Source: Xanthomonas sp. Leaf148
GTDB taxonomy: Bacteria; Pseudomonadota; Gammaproteobacteria; Xanthomonadales; Xanthomonadaceae
Length of the DNA: 64,000 bases
Direction: 5' to 3'
NCBI RefSeq assembly: GCF_001423585.1
Contig: NZ_LMOP01000012.1
Location: 62,001 to 126,000, forward strand
Numbering within the stretch: the stretch's first letter is position 1; each line of letters begins with the position of its first letter. A model generated the notes under the pieces. That model saw nothing but the letters and a program-made list of their open reading frames with translations, was not told where the DNA came from and searched no databases. Made by a program: the position numbers and the translations under genes. Of this stretch, positions 27,839-37,419 are shown piece after piece.

Positions 27839-29331
27839 CAGTCGCCTCCTCCACCGCAACCACCACATCCACCGCCACCGTCTCCACCGCTATCGCCGCC
27901 ACCACTGTCGCCGCCACCGCTGCAACTGCTGCCGCTGCTGTCGGTATTGCTGGTCGTTGGCGCGCGCAGCGTGTGGTAGCTCACCCAGGGCGTGCCCACC
28001 AAGGCGACGGTGCCGTACAACGCCACCGCTTCGCCGGGGTCGTTGCCAGTGCGCGCCGCATCGGGCCGGACTTCCGACCTGCGCTCGTGCAGGCGCGCGT
28101 CGCCGGCCCCGCTGCGGCGCACCGGCACCAGCAAAAATCCCAGCAGCACCATGCTGACCAGCACCATCAACGCCAGCAGATAGCCCACCGGATACCCACC
28201 CTGCAGCCCGATCACCAGCTTGCACGCGCCAAGCGTCCACAGGGCGGCTACCGGCACGGCGCTTATCGCGCGCACCAGCAGCGCCATACGCCGATCCAGC
28301 AACAACCCCTTGTCGATCAGCCGCTGCTGCACCGGTGCGGCCAGCGTGCGTAGCGTCTGCCATGCCAGCACCGGATCTTCGCCATCGCGCACGCACTGCA
28401 GTGCCGGTTGCAGCGCCGCCGGCACTGCAACGGTGGGATCGCACTGCAGCCACTTGCGCGCCTGCGCATCTTCATCGCGCTGCAGATGCACCGCATCGCA
28501 GGCCAGCAAGCGGGCAAACAGTAGATCGGCCACACGCCCGGCGCCACCGCTCAGGCAGGCCAGTTCCATCGTATCGACCGCGTGCACCGGCGAGGCGCGT
28601 CCGATGCTGCGCAACTGGCGGCGCAACCAGGCCGATGTAGACCAGGCCAGGCCGATGCCCACCACAAACACCGCCAGAAAACTGCTGCCGCGCCAGTGCA
28701 GCGGCGAGGCGGCCTCCCCGTTGCCGGCAACCACGCCAATCACCAGCGTCGCCACGGCCCAGACCAGCAGCGTACCGAGGCCCGCACCGCGCCGCGCGCG
28801 CATCGGCTCGCCGCGCAGGGCGCGCAAGCTGGCTTCGGCATCGTGCTGCTGCGCCGGCGTGGCTGCAGACTGCGGCGGTGGCGCAGGCCAGACCTGCGTC
28901 GGCGGCTCGCCGAAGTGCGTGCTGTACCGCTCCAGTGTCTGCCGATACTGCGTCTGGAAACGCGCAGCGTCGTCGCTGTCGCCACGTCCGGGCTGATGGT
29001 GCAGCGTGGTCTGCAACACCTGCGGGCAGAACTGCTGCCAGTACTCGCGGGTGTCGGTGAGATGGGTGTGCCAGACCTGATCGACCAAGGGGCTGGGCGT
29101 GACATCGTGGGTGTCGCTGCAGGCCAGAAAACAGAACCGTCGGTACTCGTCCACCGCCAGCTGCGCCTGCGCCACGCTGCAGTGGGCCTGCTTGGCAACA
29201 CGCCGCACGAACGCCGGCAACGCATCGGCATCGCTGCCGAAACGATACGCCTGCAAGCGCTGCCACAGCGCCAGCTGCGCCGCGGTGGCCTGCATCGGTT
29301 CGGGCTGACCGGAGGCGTGCGCGTTGCTCAT
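27838..29331 (-). CDS. TIGR04222-type membrane protein with Gly/Cys-rich tail
   Basis: A 497-residue protein of unknown role. The N-terminal third is soluble and holds a conserved-looking segment VDEYRRFCFLAC..PSPLVDQVWHTHLTDTREY, similar to the WHTHL motif of glycine-rich-domain (DUF1399-like) proteins. Four hydrophobic helices follow (about 170-190, 205-225, 360-380 and 385-410). The last 35 residues are almost only Gly, Ser, Asp and Cys, ending GGGGCGGCGGGGD. TIGR04222 proteins have this overall plan. The start overlaps the preceding gene's stop by four bases. It may act as a scaffold or sensor for the lipid enzymes; that is inference. Confidence 0.75.
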   Translation of the reverse strand: MSNAHASGQPEPMQATAAQLALWQRLQAYRFGSDADALPAFVRRVAKQAHCSVAQAQLAVDEYRRFCFLACSDTHDVTPSPLVDQVWHTHLTDTREYWQQFCPQVLQTTLHHQPGRGDSDDAARFQTQYRQTLERYSTHFGEPPTQVWPAPPPQSAATPAQQHDAEASLRALRGEPMRARRGAGLGTLLVWAVATLVIGVVAGNGEAASPLHWRGSSFLAVFVVGIGLAWSTSAWLRRQLRSIGRASPVHAVDTMELACLSGGAGRVADLLFARLLACDAVHLQRDEDAQARKWLQCDPTVAVPAALQPALQCVRDGEDPVLAWQTLRTLAAPVQQRLIDKGLLLDRRMALLVRAISAVPVAALWTLGACKLVIGLQGGYPVGYLLALMVLVSMVLLGFLLVPVRRSGAGDARLHERRSEVRPDAARTGNDPGEAVALYGTVALVGTPWVSYHTLRAPTTSNTDSSGSSCSGGGDSGGGDSGGDGGGGCGGCGGGGD

Positions 29332-29771
29332 CCGAACACCCGCAGCGCCAGTGCTGCGACCATCCACAGCAACTGCGCCGCCACGCTCGCCAGTTGCCAG
29401 CCCAGCAAGCGGCGCATGCCGCTCCAGCGCGCCGACCAATCGCGGGTGGGTGGCAGCGTCGCGCGCAGGCCGATGGCATGCAGGGCCGTATCGAGTTGTT
29501 GCGCAGCCTGTGTCTCGTCGTTGCCGCGCGCGATCTGCGCGATCACGGCTTCCAGCAGGTCGGCATCCAGGCCGACGCGGAATGCCCAATAGCGTTGCAT
29601 CAGCCCGGCCGCTGCACTGAGCGCAAAGCTCAGTTGTATCGATGGCGGCGCTTCGGCAACACCCAGCAAGACAATCGCGGCGGCCAGCAGCAGCAACGAG
29701 AACCGGTCCAGTGCCGCGCCCTGGCGCAACACCGCGCGCATCGCTGCCAAGGTCATCGGGGAGGTATTCAT
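29328..29771 (-). CDS. Small two-helix membrane protein of the lipid cluster
   Basis: A 147-residue protein I cannot assign. It has a hydrophobic pair near the N-terminus (FSLLLLAAAIVLLGVAEA, then SIQLSFALSAAAGLMQRYWAF) and one at the C-terminus (GWQLASVAAQLLWMVAALAL), with a soluble helical middle. Its stop and start overlap its neighbours by four bases each, so it is translated as part of the cluster. I recall no counterpart in the E. coli ynb cluster. It could pair with the Gly/Cys-rich membrane protein encoded next. The ATG at 29771 was taken over an upstream in-frame start. Confidence 0.7.
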   Translation of the reverse strand: MNTSPMTLAAMRAVLRQGAALDRFSLLLLAAAIVLLGVAEAPPSIQLSFALSAAAGLMQRYWAFRVGLDADLLEAVIAQIARGNDETQAAQQLDTALHAIGLRATLPPTRDWSARWSGMRRLLGWQLASVAAQLLWMVAALALRVFG

Positions 29772-31105
29772 TGGAGGCTCCGCACGGCCGCGCCGTCGTG
29801 CTCTAGCTGACCCGTGCACGCCGCCACGATGGCAGCGCGATGCTGTGCGCCCAGCACGATCGAAGCGCGGGCGGTACGCAGTTGCGCGATGGCCGCGTCC
29901 ACATCGTTACTGCGGCCACTGCGCACCAACCAGGTCGCAACGCTGGCGGCGCTGCGCGAGTAACCCAGTGCGCAGCACACCAGCAGCGGGCCATGCACGC
30001 GCGCGGATTCGATTGCGTCGGCGGCGGCGCGTAGCTGCGCGGGTGTGGGCGCCACCAGATCCAGCATCGGCAGCGTGCGGTCGTGCGGACGCGCTGCGTA
30101 CAAGGACAACTCCGCACTCACGTCCACCACTACGGCGAATGCAGCGCGCTGGCCGGGCAGCGGAATGCGGCCCAGCCACACGCCATCGCAGACCGCACGC
30201 GGCAGCGCGTCGCGGCGCGTCCATAGCCGCGAGTTGCACCAGGCCGCCAGCAGATACGGCGCATACAACCAGCGCGCGGCCAGGCTCAAGCCACCATCGG
30301 CGCGTTTCTGGAAGCCAAGCGCGCCAAGCAGTGCATAGTTCAGCGCGACCAGGCCCAGCGACAGGCTCATCCACAGCATCCATAACCCGGCGCCGCCACT
30401 CCACAACGCCGCCACGGCGCTGGCGACTGTGCCGACCAGATACAACGCGGCCAAACGCCAACGCCGCGGATCGCGCGCCAGGTGCGCCTGCGCAAACGGT
30501 GCGGCGATCCGCTCCGGCCACAGCCACACGCACAGCCAACCCGCGGCAAGGCCGGTGGGGATATCCAGAAAATGGTGTTGATAGGTGGTCAGCACCGACA
30601 CGCCGATCAAGCCGAACCAACCGTGCAGCAGCCAGCGCCACACACCGGACAGATGCTGCGCGTAACGCATCCACAGCACCACCAGCAACACGATGTGCAG
30701 CGACGGCGCCTGATTGAACGGCTTGTCGAAGCCCAGCAGCACGGCGAACAACCAGCCGAACACACCGTCCGTGTCCGGGCGCACGAAGCTATACCGCAAC
30801 GGCCACAGCACAAAACAGGCCACGCACAGCACTTGCGCGCTGAGCAGGCGCAGCGCATGCGTATCCAGTTCGCGGCGGGTCCGGCAGACGAAGAACGAGG
30901 CGGCGTAGAACAGATCGATCGTCCAATACGGCACGATGGTCCACGGCCAGAACGGCATGCCGTGTTCCCAGCCGAACACCACCGACGGCACCTGTACCGC
31001 ACGCCCGGCCAGCGTATTGGCCAGGCCATAACTGAGGAAGAAAAACGGCCCCAGGAGCGCCAACCACAACGCGGCACGACCGCTCGGGCGCGCGCCGTGC
31101 GTCAT
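29768..31105 (-). CDS. PAP2 lipid phosphatase fused to a dual-specificity phosphatase (YnbD-like)
   Basis: A 445-residue fusion. The first 220 residues form a six-helix PAP2 domain of the inositol-phosphotransferase type, with KPFNQAPSLHIVLLV in place of the usual PSGH motif and TTYQHHFLDIPTGLAAG supplying the HxxxD pair. Further helices lead to a cytoplasmic dual-specificity phosphatase domain whose active loop is VCCALGYSRSAA (Cys-x5-Arg). The order and length closely match E. coli YnbD, about 430 residues. It may dephosphorylate a phospholipid intermediate and, separately, a phosphoinositide-like or protein substrate. It overlaps both neighbours by four bases. Both sets of catalytic residues look intact. 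Confidence 0.88.
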   Translation of the reverse strand: MTHGARPSGRAALWLALLGPFFFLSYGLANTLAGRAVQVPSVVFGWEHGMPFWPWTIVPYWTIDLFYAASFFVCRTRRELDTHALRLLSAQVLCVACFVLWPLRYSFVRPDTDGVFGWLFAVLLGFDKPFNQAPSLHIVLLVVLWMRYAQHLSGVWRWLLHGWFGLIGVSVLTTYQHHFLDIPTGLAAGWLCVWLWPERIAAPFAQAHLARDPRRWRLAALYLVGTVASAVAALWSGGAGLWMLWMSLSLGLVALNYALLGALGFQKRADGGLSLAARWLYAPYLLAAWCNSRLWTRRDALPRAVCDGVWLGRIPLPGQRAAFAVVVDVSAELSLYAARPHDRTLPMLDLVAPTPAQLRAAADAIESARVHGPLLVCCALGYSRSAASVATWLVRSGRSNDVDAAIAQLRTARASIVLGAQHRAAIVAACTGQLEHDGAAVRSLQ

Positions 31106-32856
31106 GCGTCGATCCGCTGCGCCATCGACACGGTGAAGATGCCGAATGCATCGATCCGCTGCGCCACCTTGCGGAAGCCTGCCGCCTCCACCAGCGCATC
31201 CATCTCCTGCTGGCTGCGCCGGCGCATCACCCAAGCCACGCCATCGCGGTGACTGGTGAGCGCGCGCGCGATGAATTCCAGCTGCGGATGCCACGGCTGG
31301 CCGGTGTAGAGCAAATAGCCGCCAGGCTGCACCGCGGAGGCCAGGCCGGCCAGCGAGCGCGCCACCTGGTCGTTGTCGGCAAACAGTTCGTACAACCCCG
31401 ACACCACCGCCAGGGTGGGCGCCGGCTGCACCGCGGCCAAGGCGGCCGGGTCGAACGCATCGCCTTGTTCGAAGCGGGCAATGTCGCCGGCGCCGAGCGT
31501 GCCAATCAGCGCACCACCCTGGGTGACGTTGAGCGCGCTGAAATCGCGCAGCACGATGGCATCGGCACGTTGCGCACCGCTGCCCAGCGCTTCCAGCACG
31601 TAACGGCCGTGGCCCGCGGCCACATCGAGCACGCGTACCGGCTGGCCGGCCTGGCGCAAGCGGCCTGCCGCATCGCGCAGTAGTTCGCCCAGATGCGCGC
31701 CACGGATGCGGATGCCACGCCAGCCGATCGCATCGAGATAATTGCGGTCGATCATGCGCCCCAGCGGGCCACGTCCACGCGCCTGGTTACGGTAGATGTA
31801 ATCCAGCGTGCTGCCGGAATCGAAGCCGGTCTGCAGGCCCAAGGCAATGCCCTCGGACAACGTGCCGCCCAGACGCAACCCGGCACGCACGCCGCGCCAG
31901 CGCAGGTCCTGCAGGCTGTTGCGTTGCGGCGGCCAGGCCAGCCGTTCGGCTTCTTCGAAGCTGGGTCCGGCGCGATGCGCATCGCGCAAGTCCGCACGCA
32001 CTGGCGGCTGTGCGAAACGCGCTTCGATAAAGCTGCGAATGGGCGCGATGGCCAGCGCGCGGTCGCGCTCGCCCAGGGTGTCGTGGAAGAAGCCGGGCAG
32101 CCAATGCCGCTGCTTGATCGGCGAGCGCAGGTTCTCGTAAAACCGATCCTGCGGGCCGCGATGCACCACAAAGTCCGAGCCGGACACCAGCAGTTGCGTC
32201 GGCACGGTGATCGCCTGCGCATCGGCCACCACGCGATCGGCTGCTGCATACAGACCCAGCAGCACGCGCACCGAGATCGGACGGGTGATCAGCGGGTCGG
32301 TGCGGTAGCTTTCCACGCGTTGCGCATCGTGGGTGAGCCACTGCGGCTTGACGTAGCTGTTGACGAAGAAGTTGCCGCGCAGCGCATGCATCAGCGCCAG
32401 CCCGGCACGTGCGAACGGCACGTACAACTTGACCTTGAACGCCGGCGAGGCCAGCACCAACGCGCGCAGCGGCGGGGCGTAATCGTGCACCCAGGTGGCC
32501 GCGACCACCGCGCCCACGCTTTGCGCGATCACCGCGATGTCCTGCACCGCGATGCCGTGCGTGGTGCCCAGATGCGCGATGAAGCTGTCCAGATCGCGCA
32601 CCAGCGCATCGAAGCCCGGTGCATCGCCGCGTACGCCCGGCGAGCGGCCATTGCCGCGCGCGTCCCAGGCAAAGAATTGCGCATCGGGCAGATTCAATTC
32701 TTCGGCCAGATGCATCACCCGGCCGGAGTGCTCATGCCCGCGATGCAGCAGCACCACCGCCTTGGGTGCAGCACCTGCCAGCTGCGCCGGCCAGTGCCGA
32801 TAAAACAGCTGCGCACCATCGAAACTGGCGAATTCGCGCTCTACGACATCACGCAT
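31102..32856 (-). CDS. Bifunctional alpha/beta hydrolase and SAM methyltransferase (YnbC-like)
   Basis: A 584-residue fusion. Residues about 1-290 form an alpha/beta hydrolase of the serine-aminopeptidase/monoglyceride-lipase type (FYRHWPAQ, VLLHRGHEHSGRVMHLAEEL, nucleophile VIAQSVGAVV, late FVVHRGPQDRFYE and GFFHDTLGE). The serine elbow has Ala instead of the first Gly. Residues about 300-584 form a class I methyltransferase with the SAM loop VRVLDVAAGHGRYVLEAL. Its length and order match what I recall of E. coli YnbC (585 residues). The pairing suggests deacylation plus methylation of a lipid headgroup. It overlaps the next gene by four bases and begins 85 bases after the first gene of the cluster. 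Confidence 0.88.
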   Translation of the reverse strand: MRDVVEREFASFDGAQLFYRHWPAQLAGAAPKAVVLLHRGHEHSGRVMHLAEELNLPDAQFFAWDARGNGRSPGVRGDAPGFDALVRDLDSFIAHLGTTHGIAVQDIAVIAQSVGAVVAATWVHDYAPPLRALVLASPAFKVKLYVPFARAGLALMHALRGNFFVNSYVKPQWLTHDAQRVESYRTDPLITRPISVRVLLGLYAAADRVVADAQAITVPTQLLVSGSDFVVHRGPQDRFYENLRSPIKQRHWLPGFFHDTLGERDRALAIAPIRSFIEARFAQPPVRADLRDAHRAGPSFEEAERLAWPPQRNSLQDLRWRGVRAGLRLGGTLSEGIALGLQTGFDSGSTLDYIYRNQARGRGPLGRMIDRNYLDAIGWRGIRIRGAHLGELLRDAAGRLRQAGQPVRVLDVAAGHGRYVLEALGSGAQRADAIVLRDFSALNVTQGGALIGTLGAGDIARFEQGDAFDPAALAAVQPAPTLAVVSGLYELFADNDQVARSLAGLASAVQPGGYLLYTGQPWHPQLEFIARALTSHRDGVAWVMRRRSQQEMDALVEAAGFRKVAQRIDAFGIFTVSMAQRIDA

Positions 32857-32941
32857 CGGATCATCCTGAAATCAGTGAGAAAGAGTGAAAGCCGTGCAGC
32901 GCCAATGAGACGTGGCAGCGCACGGCGCGCCGCGATGTCGA

Positions 32942-33574
32942 TCAGCGCGCCGCTGCCTCGGCCAGCCCGGCGCGCACCCGCCGCCACACCGTGGCACTGC
33001 AGGCAACACTCAAGGCAATGACGACCCAGGTGACGCCGCGCGCGCCCAGCAACCCGCAGGCCAGGCCGACCCCCACCACGCCGATCACGAAGGCGCGGTC
33101 GCTCTTGCCCATCGGCCCGTCGTAACGGCGACTGGCACCGACCATCAGCCCGAGCACGCCGGTGTATTCGGTCAGCGCCGCCAGCAGCGCAAAGATCCAT
33201 AGCCAGTGCGCGCCCACGCCGGGCACGCCGAGCAGACTCAAGTACAGCGCCGCATCGGCCACCACATCGCACAGCTCGTTGAGGTAGGCGCCCAGGCGCG
33301 ACTGCTGGCCGAACTCGCGCGCCAACATGCCATCCACCGCATTGAGCGCCATGCGCAGCAGCATCCACAGCGGCAGCAACAGATACAGCAGCGGCCAGCT
33401 GGCGCCGGCGCGATAGACCACCGCGGCCACCATCACCGACACCGCTGCGGCGATGAGCGTCACCTGGTTGGCAGTGATGCCGCCGCGGTACAGCGCGCCG
33501 ACCATGGGCCGCAGCAGGTCCTGGAAGCGTCCTTTCAGAGCATAGATCGAGGCCATACCAGTGGTTGAGTCCAT
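32942..33574 (-). CDS. CDP-alcohol phosphatidyltransferase, first gene of the lipid cluster (YnbA-like)
   Basis: A 210-residue membrane transferase. The active-site segment is [20 protein letters not shown] followed by ELCDVVAD. As in the second transferase of this cluster, the third acidic position of DGx2ARx8Gx3Dx3D is Asn, here followed by Glu. About six membrane helices are visible. E. coli YnbA is of similar size and heads a similar cluster. The gene is divergent from purH with only 57 bases between starts, so promoters must overlap. The ATG at 33574 is taken; the Met at 33556 is an alternative, and neither has a clear ribosome site. Confidence 0.87.
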   Translation of the reverse strand: MDSTTGMASIYALKGRFQDLLRPMVGALYRGGITANQVTLIAAAVSVMVAAVVYRAGASWPLLYLLLPLWMLLRMALNAVDGMLAREFGQQSRLGAYLNELCDVVADAALYLSLLGVPGVGAHWLWIFALLAALTEYTGVLGLMVGASRRYDGPMGKSDRAFVIGVVGVGLACGLLGARGVTWVVIALSVACSATVWRRVRAGLAEAAAR

Positions 33575-33631
33575 TCGAGCGCTGGCGCAGCCTACAATAT
33601 CGGCTGCCCCGCAACGACTGTTCCCTCACTC

Positions 33632-35215
33632 ATGGCCTCCGATTTCCTGCCCGTGCGCCGGGCCCTGCTCTCCGTTTCCGACAAGACCGGCCTGATCGAC
33701 CTGGCCCGCGCGCTGGTGGCGCGCAAGGTCGAGCTGCTGTCCACCGGCGGCACCGCCAAGGCGATCCGCGACGCCGGCCTGCCGGTCAAGGACGTTGCCG
33801 ACCTGACCGGTTTCCCGGAAATGATGGACGGCCGCGTCAAGACCCTGCACCCGCTGGTGCACGGCGGCCTGCTAGGCCGCGCCGGCATCGATGAGGCGGT
33901 GATGGCCGACCACGGCATCGCGCCGATCGATCTGCTGGTGCTCAACCTGTATCCGTTCGAGTCGGTCACCGCCAAGGCCGATTGCACGCTGGCCGACGCG
34001 GTGGAAAACATCGACATCGGCGGGCCGGCGATGCTGCGCAGCGCGGCCAAGAATTTCGCCCGCGTGGCGGTGGCCACCGACCCGGCGCAATACGCCGACC
34101 TGCTTGCCGAGCTGGAAGCCAACGACGGCCAGCTGTCGGCCGCCAAGCGCTTTGCGCTGTCGGTGGCTGCGTTCAACCGCGTGGCGCAATACGACGCGGC
34201 GATCAGCAACTATCTGTCGGCAGTGGCCGACAGTGCGGAAAACATCCCCACGCGCAGCCCGTTCCCGGCGCAGATCAATTCCAACTTCATCAAGGTCATG
34301 GACCTGCGCTACGGTGAAAACCCGCACCAATCCGGCGCGTTCTACCGCGATCTGTATCCGGTGCCGGGCACCTTGGCCACCTTCCAGCAGTTGCAGGGCA
34401 AGGAGCTGAGCTACAACAACCTGGCCGATGCCGATGCGGCCTGGGAATGCGTGCGTCAGTTCGATGTGCCGGCCTGCGTGATCGTCAAGCACGCCAACCC
34501 CTGCGGCGTAGCCGTGGGCGTGGCCTGCGGCGATGCCTACGAGCTGGCCTACGCCACCGACCCGACCAGCGCGTTCGGCGGCATCCTGGCCTTCAACAAG
34601 ACCCTGGATGCAGCGACCGCCAAGGCCATTTTGGATCGCCAGTTCGTCGAGGTGCTGATCGCCCCCGACTACGAGGCCGGCGCGCTCGAATACGCCACCA
34701 AAAAGGCCAATGTGCGCGTGCTCAAGATTCCGCACGGCGCCGGCCTCAACAACTACGACACCAAGCGGATTGGCTCTGGCCTGCTGATGCAGTCGGCCGA
34801 TAACCGCGGCATGTCGCTGGGCGAATTGAGCGTGGTCACCCAGCGCGCGCCCAGCGATGCAGAACTGGGCGATCTGCTGTTCGCCTGGCGCGTGGCCAAG
34901 TACGTCAAATCCAACGCGATTGTCTATGCCAAGGACAGCCGCACCATTGGTGTGGGCGCCGGGCAGATGAGCCGCGTGGTCAGCGCCAAGATCGCCGCGC
35001 TCAAGGCCGAAGAAGCCAAGCTGGAAGTGGCCGGCTCGGTGATGGCATCGGATGCGTTCTTCCCGTTCCGCGACGGCATCGACGCCGCCGCTGCTGCCGG
35101 TATCAAGGCGGTAATCCAGCCGGGCGGTTCGATGCGCGATGGCGAAGTGATCGCCGCCGCCGACGAACACGGCATCGCGATGGTGTTTACCGGCGTACGC
35201 CATTTCCGTCACTGA
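33632..35215 (+). CDS. purH: Bifunctional AICAR formyltransferase/IMP cyclohydrolase
   Basis: A 527-residue enzyme for the last two steps of IMP synthesis. The N-terminal cyclohydrolase domain starts [20 protein letters not shown] and contains [15 protein letters not shown]. The C-terminal formyltransferase domain carries the catalytic Lys-His segment [14 protein letters not shown] and later [20 protein letters not shown], ending in the family-typical GVRHFRH. Length is standard. It diverges from the lipid cluster and is followed by a lipoprotein gene and purD in the same direction. Function is certain. Confidence 0.99.
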   Translation: MASDFLPVRRALLSVSDKTGLIDLARALVARKVELLSTGGTAKAIRDAGLPVKDVADLTGFPEMMDGRVKTLHPLVHGGLLGRAGIDEAVMADHGIAPIDLLVLNLYPFESVTAKADCTLADAVENIDIGGPAMLRSAAKNFARVAVATDPAQYADLLAELEANDGQLSAAKRFALSVAAFNRVAQYDAAISNYLSAVADSAENIPTRSPFPAQINSNFIKVMDLRYGENPHQSGAFYRDLYPVPGTLATFQQLQGKELSYNNLADADAAWECVRQFDVPACVIVKHANPCGVAVGVACGDAYELAYATDPTSAFGGILAFNKTLDAATAKAILDRQFVEVLIAPDYEAGALEYATKKANVRVLKIPHGAGLNNYDTKRIGSGLLMQSADNRGMSLGELSVVTQRAPSDAELGDLLFAWRVAKYVKSNAIVYAKDSRTIGVGAGQMSRVVSAKIAALKAEEAKLEVAGSVMASDAFFPFRDGIDAAAAAGIKAVIQPGGSMRDGEVIAAADEHGIAMVFTGVRHFRH

Positions 35216-35237
35216 GCCGAACGACAAGGACAGGTCC

Positions 35238-36089
35238 ATGTACCGATTGCACTCCCTCGCCGCCCTGGTGGCTGCTGCCGGCTTGCTCGGTGGATGCAAG
35301 CAGGATCCCGCGCCTGCTGCGGCGCCCGCCGCCGCCGCAGCGCCCACCCCTGCTGCGGCCACCACCACGCAGCTGAGCCGCACCGAGCGCCTGGACGGTT
35401 TTTTGCGCACGCGCTATGGCGCCAAGGCCGGTCTGGCCGCGCAATGGAACGGCGAGGCGGATGGCTTCAAGGCCGACAGCCAGGTCTGCGCCGAGCAGCC
35501 GGTGGTGGTTGGTGAGCAGGTGCAGCAGCTGCTGGCGGTGTGCCACAGCCTCAGCGACGGCGGCCACGGCAATCCCGGGCTGATCGACTTTTTCGTGCTG
35601 CGCAGCGACGGCGACACGTTCAAGGTGGTGGCCGAAAAACTGTCCGACACCTTCGGCAGCGATGGCAATCCCGGCAGCGTGGACGTGCTGCGGCTGGGCA
35701 GCGATTTTTACGGTTTCATCGTGCACAGTTTCTGGATGGGCCAGGGCCTGATGCTGGAATCGCAGGATCTGGTGGTGCCCGGCCCCAAGGGGCTGGTCGG
35801 CGCCGGCTCGCTGCGCGCGCATATCGACAATAGCGGCGGGCTGGACTGCGACGACCAGGCCCGCGAGCCGGATCAAACCCAGGCGCAATGCATGGCCGAA
35901 GCGTTCGATGTGGACTTCACCCTGGACGTGGACAGCAGCAACGCACAGGCACGCATCTGGCCGCTGCGCATCCACGAACACGGCAGCGATTGCGGGCAGA
36001 CGCTGGACACCACGCATGTGTTCGCACTCGACCCCAAGACCTGGACCTACCCCTTCCCCAACGCTCTGCAGCGCGAAGGCTGCAAGTAG
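35238..36089 (+). CDS. Hypothetical lipoprotein between purH and purD
   Basis: A 283-residue exported protein. The signal peptide ends in a lipobox, GLLGGC, making Cys20 the lipidated residue. An Ala/Pro-rich stretch (residues 22-45) leads to a soluble domain with several Cys residues and acidic loops (SDGGHGNPGLIDFFVLRSDG and GSDGNPGSVDVLRLGSDFYG look like an internal duplication). I do not recognise the family. It starts 22 bases after purH and ends 34 bases before purD, so it is probably in one transcript with them. That placement is unusual, since most relatives have purH and purD adjacent. Confidence 0.8.
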   Translation: MYRLHSLAALVAAAGLLGGCKQDPAPAAAPAAAAAPTPAAATTTQLSRTERLDGFLRTRYGAKAGLAAQWNGEADGFKADSQVCAEQPVVVGEQVQQLLAVCHSLSDGGHGNPGLIDFFVLRSDGDTFKVVAEKLSDTFGSDGNPGSVDVLRLGSDFYGFIVHSFWMGQGLMLESQDLVVPGPKGLVGAGSLRAHIDNSGGLDCDDQAREPDQTQAQCMAEAFDVDFTLDVDSSNAQARIWPLRIHEHGSDCGQTLDTTHVFALDPKTWTYPFPNALQREGCK

Positions 36090-36123
36090 CGCGCCCTTTC
36101 CCCCGTCCTAGCGAGCAGCTCTC

Positions 36124-37419
36124 TTGAAAATCCTTGTCATCGGCTCCGGCGGCCGTGAACACGCCCTGGCCTGGAAGATCGCGCAATCCGCGCGCGTGAG
36201 CGAGGTGCTCGTGGCGCCAGGCAATGCCGGCACCGCCACCGAGGCCAAGTGCCGCAATGTCGCGATCAAGGTCGACGACCTCGATGGCCTGCTCACACTG
36301 GCACAGCGCGAAGCCGTCGCGCTCACCGTGGTCGGCCCGGAAGTGCCGTTGGTACTGGGCGTGGTCGACCGCTTCCACGCTGCTGGCCTGCGCATCTTCG
36401 GGCCCAGCGCCAAGGCCGCGCAGCTGGAAGGCAGCAAGGCCTTCGCCAAGGATTTCCTGGCCCGCCACGGCATCCCCACCGCGTACTACGCCGTGCATAC
36501 CGAGGTGGACGCCGCACTCGCCTACGTGCGCGAGAAAGGCGCGCCCATCGTGGTCAAGGCCGATGGTCTGGCCGCCGGCAAGGGCGTGATCGTGGCGATG
36601 ACGCTGAGCGAGGCCGAAGACGCGGTGCGCGACATGCTCTCGGGCAATGCGTTCGGCGATGCCGGCGCACGCGTGGTGATCGAAGAATTCCTCGATGGCG
36701 AAGAGGCCAGCTTCATCTCCATGGTCGATGGCACCCACGCCTTGCCGATGGCTACCAGCCAGGACCACAAGCGCGTCGGCGATGGCGACACCGGCCCCAA
36801 CACCGGCGGCATGGGCGCGTACTCGCCGGCCCCGGTAGTGACGCCCGAGGTACATGCGCGGGTGATGCGCGAAGTGGTCGAGCCCACCGTGCAGGGCATG
36901 ATCGCCGACGGCGTACCGTTTACCGGTTTTCTGTATGCCGGGCTGATGATCGATGCGCACGGTGCGCCCAAGGTGATCGAATTCAACGTGCGCTTCGGCG
37001 ACCCGGAAACCCAACCGGTGATGCTGCGGCTGCAGTCGGATCTGGTGGATCTGCTCGAAGCGGCCATCGATGGCGAACTCGCCACCGCGCAGGCGCAGTG
37101 GGACCCGCGCCCCTCGCTCGGTGTGGTGATCGCCGCCAAGCCCTATCCGGAAACCCCGGTCACCGGCGAGGTCATCACCGGCCTGGACCAGGTACCGGCC
37201 AGCGCCAAGGTCTTCCATGCCGGCACTGCATTGAATGACGCAGGCGAGGTGATCAGCGCCGGTGGCCGCGTGCTGTGCGTTGCCGCATTGGGCGACAGCG
37301 TGCAGGACGCACAGCGCACCGCCTACGCCGGCCTGCAGCCGATCCACTGGCCCAACGCCTTCCAGCGCAGCGATATCGGCTGGCGTGCGATCGCCCGCGA
37401 GCGCGACGCGCAGGGCTAA
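36124..37419 (+). CDS. purD: Phosphoribosylamine-glycine ligase
   Basis: A 431-residue ATP-grasp enzyme for the second step of purine synthesis, joining glycine to phosphoribosylamine. Family segments are KILVIGSGGREHALAWKIAQ at the N-terminus, GPEVPLVLGVVDRFHAAGL, DGLAAGKGVIVA in the ATP site, and SQDHKRVGDGDTGPNTGGMGAY followed by FNVRFGDPETQPVM. The start is a TTG at 36124. It ends immediately before copy B of the dispersed repeat element, whose first base follows the stop. Function is certain. Confidence 0.99.
   Translation: MKILVIGSGGREHALAWKIAQSARVSEVLVAPGNAGTATEAKCRNVAIKVDDLDGLLTLAQREAVALTVVGPEVPLVLGVVDRFHAAGLRIFGPSAKAAQLEGSKAFAKDFLARHGIPTAYYAVHTEVDAALAYVREKGAPIVVKADGLAAGKGVIVAMTLSEAEDAVRDMLSGNAFGDAGARVVIEEFLDGEEASFISMVDGTHALPMATSQDHKRVGDGDTGPNTGGMGAYSPAPVVTPEVHARVMREVVEPTVQGMIADGVPFTGFLYAGLMIDAHGAPKVIEFNVRFGDPETQPVMLRLQSDLVDLLEAAIDGELATAQAQWDPRPSLGVVIAAKPYPETPVTGEVITGLDQVPASAKVFHAGTALNDAGEVISAGGRVLCVAALGDSVQDAQRTAYAGLQPIHWPNAFQRSDIGWRAIARERDAQG

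Noticed and set aside
33872..35410. Minus-strand open frame of 512 codons over purH
   Set aside because: Antisense shadow of purH.
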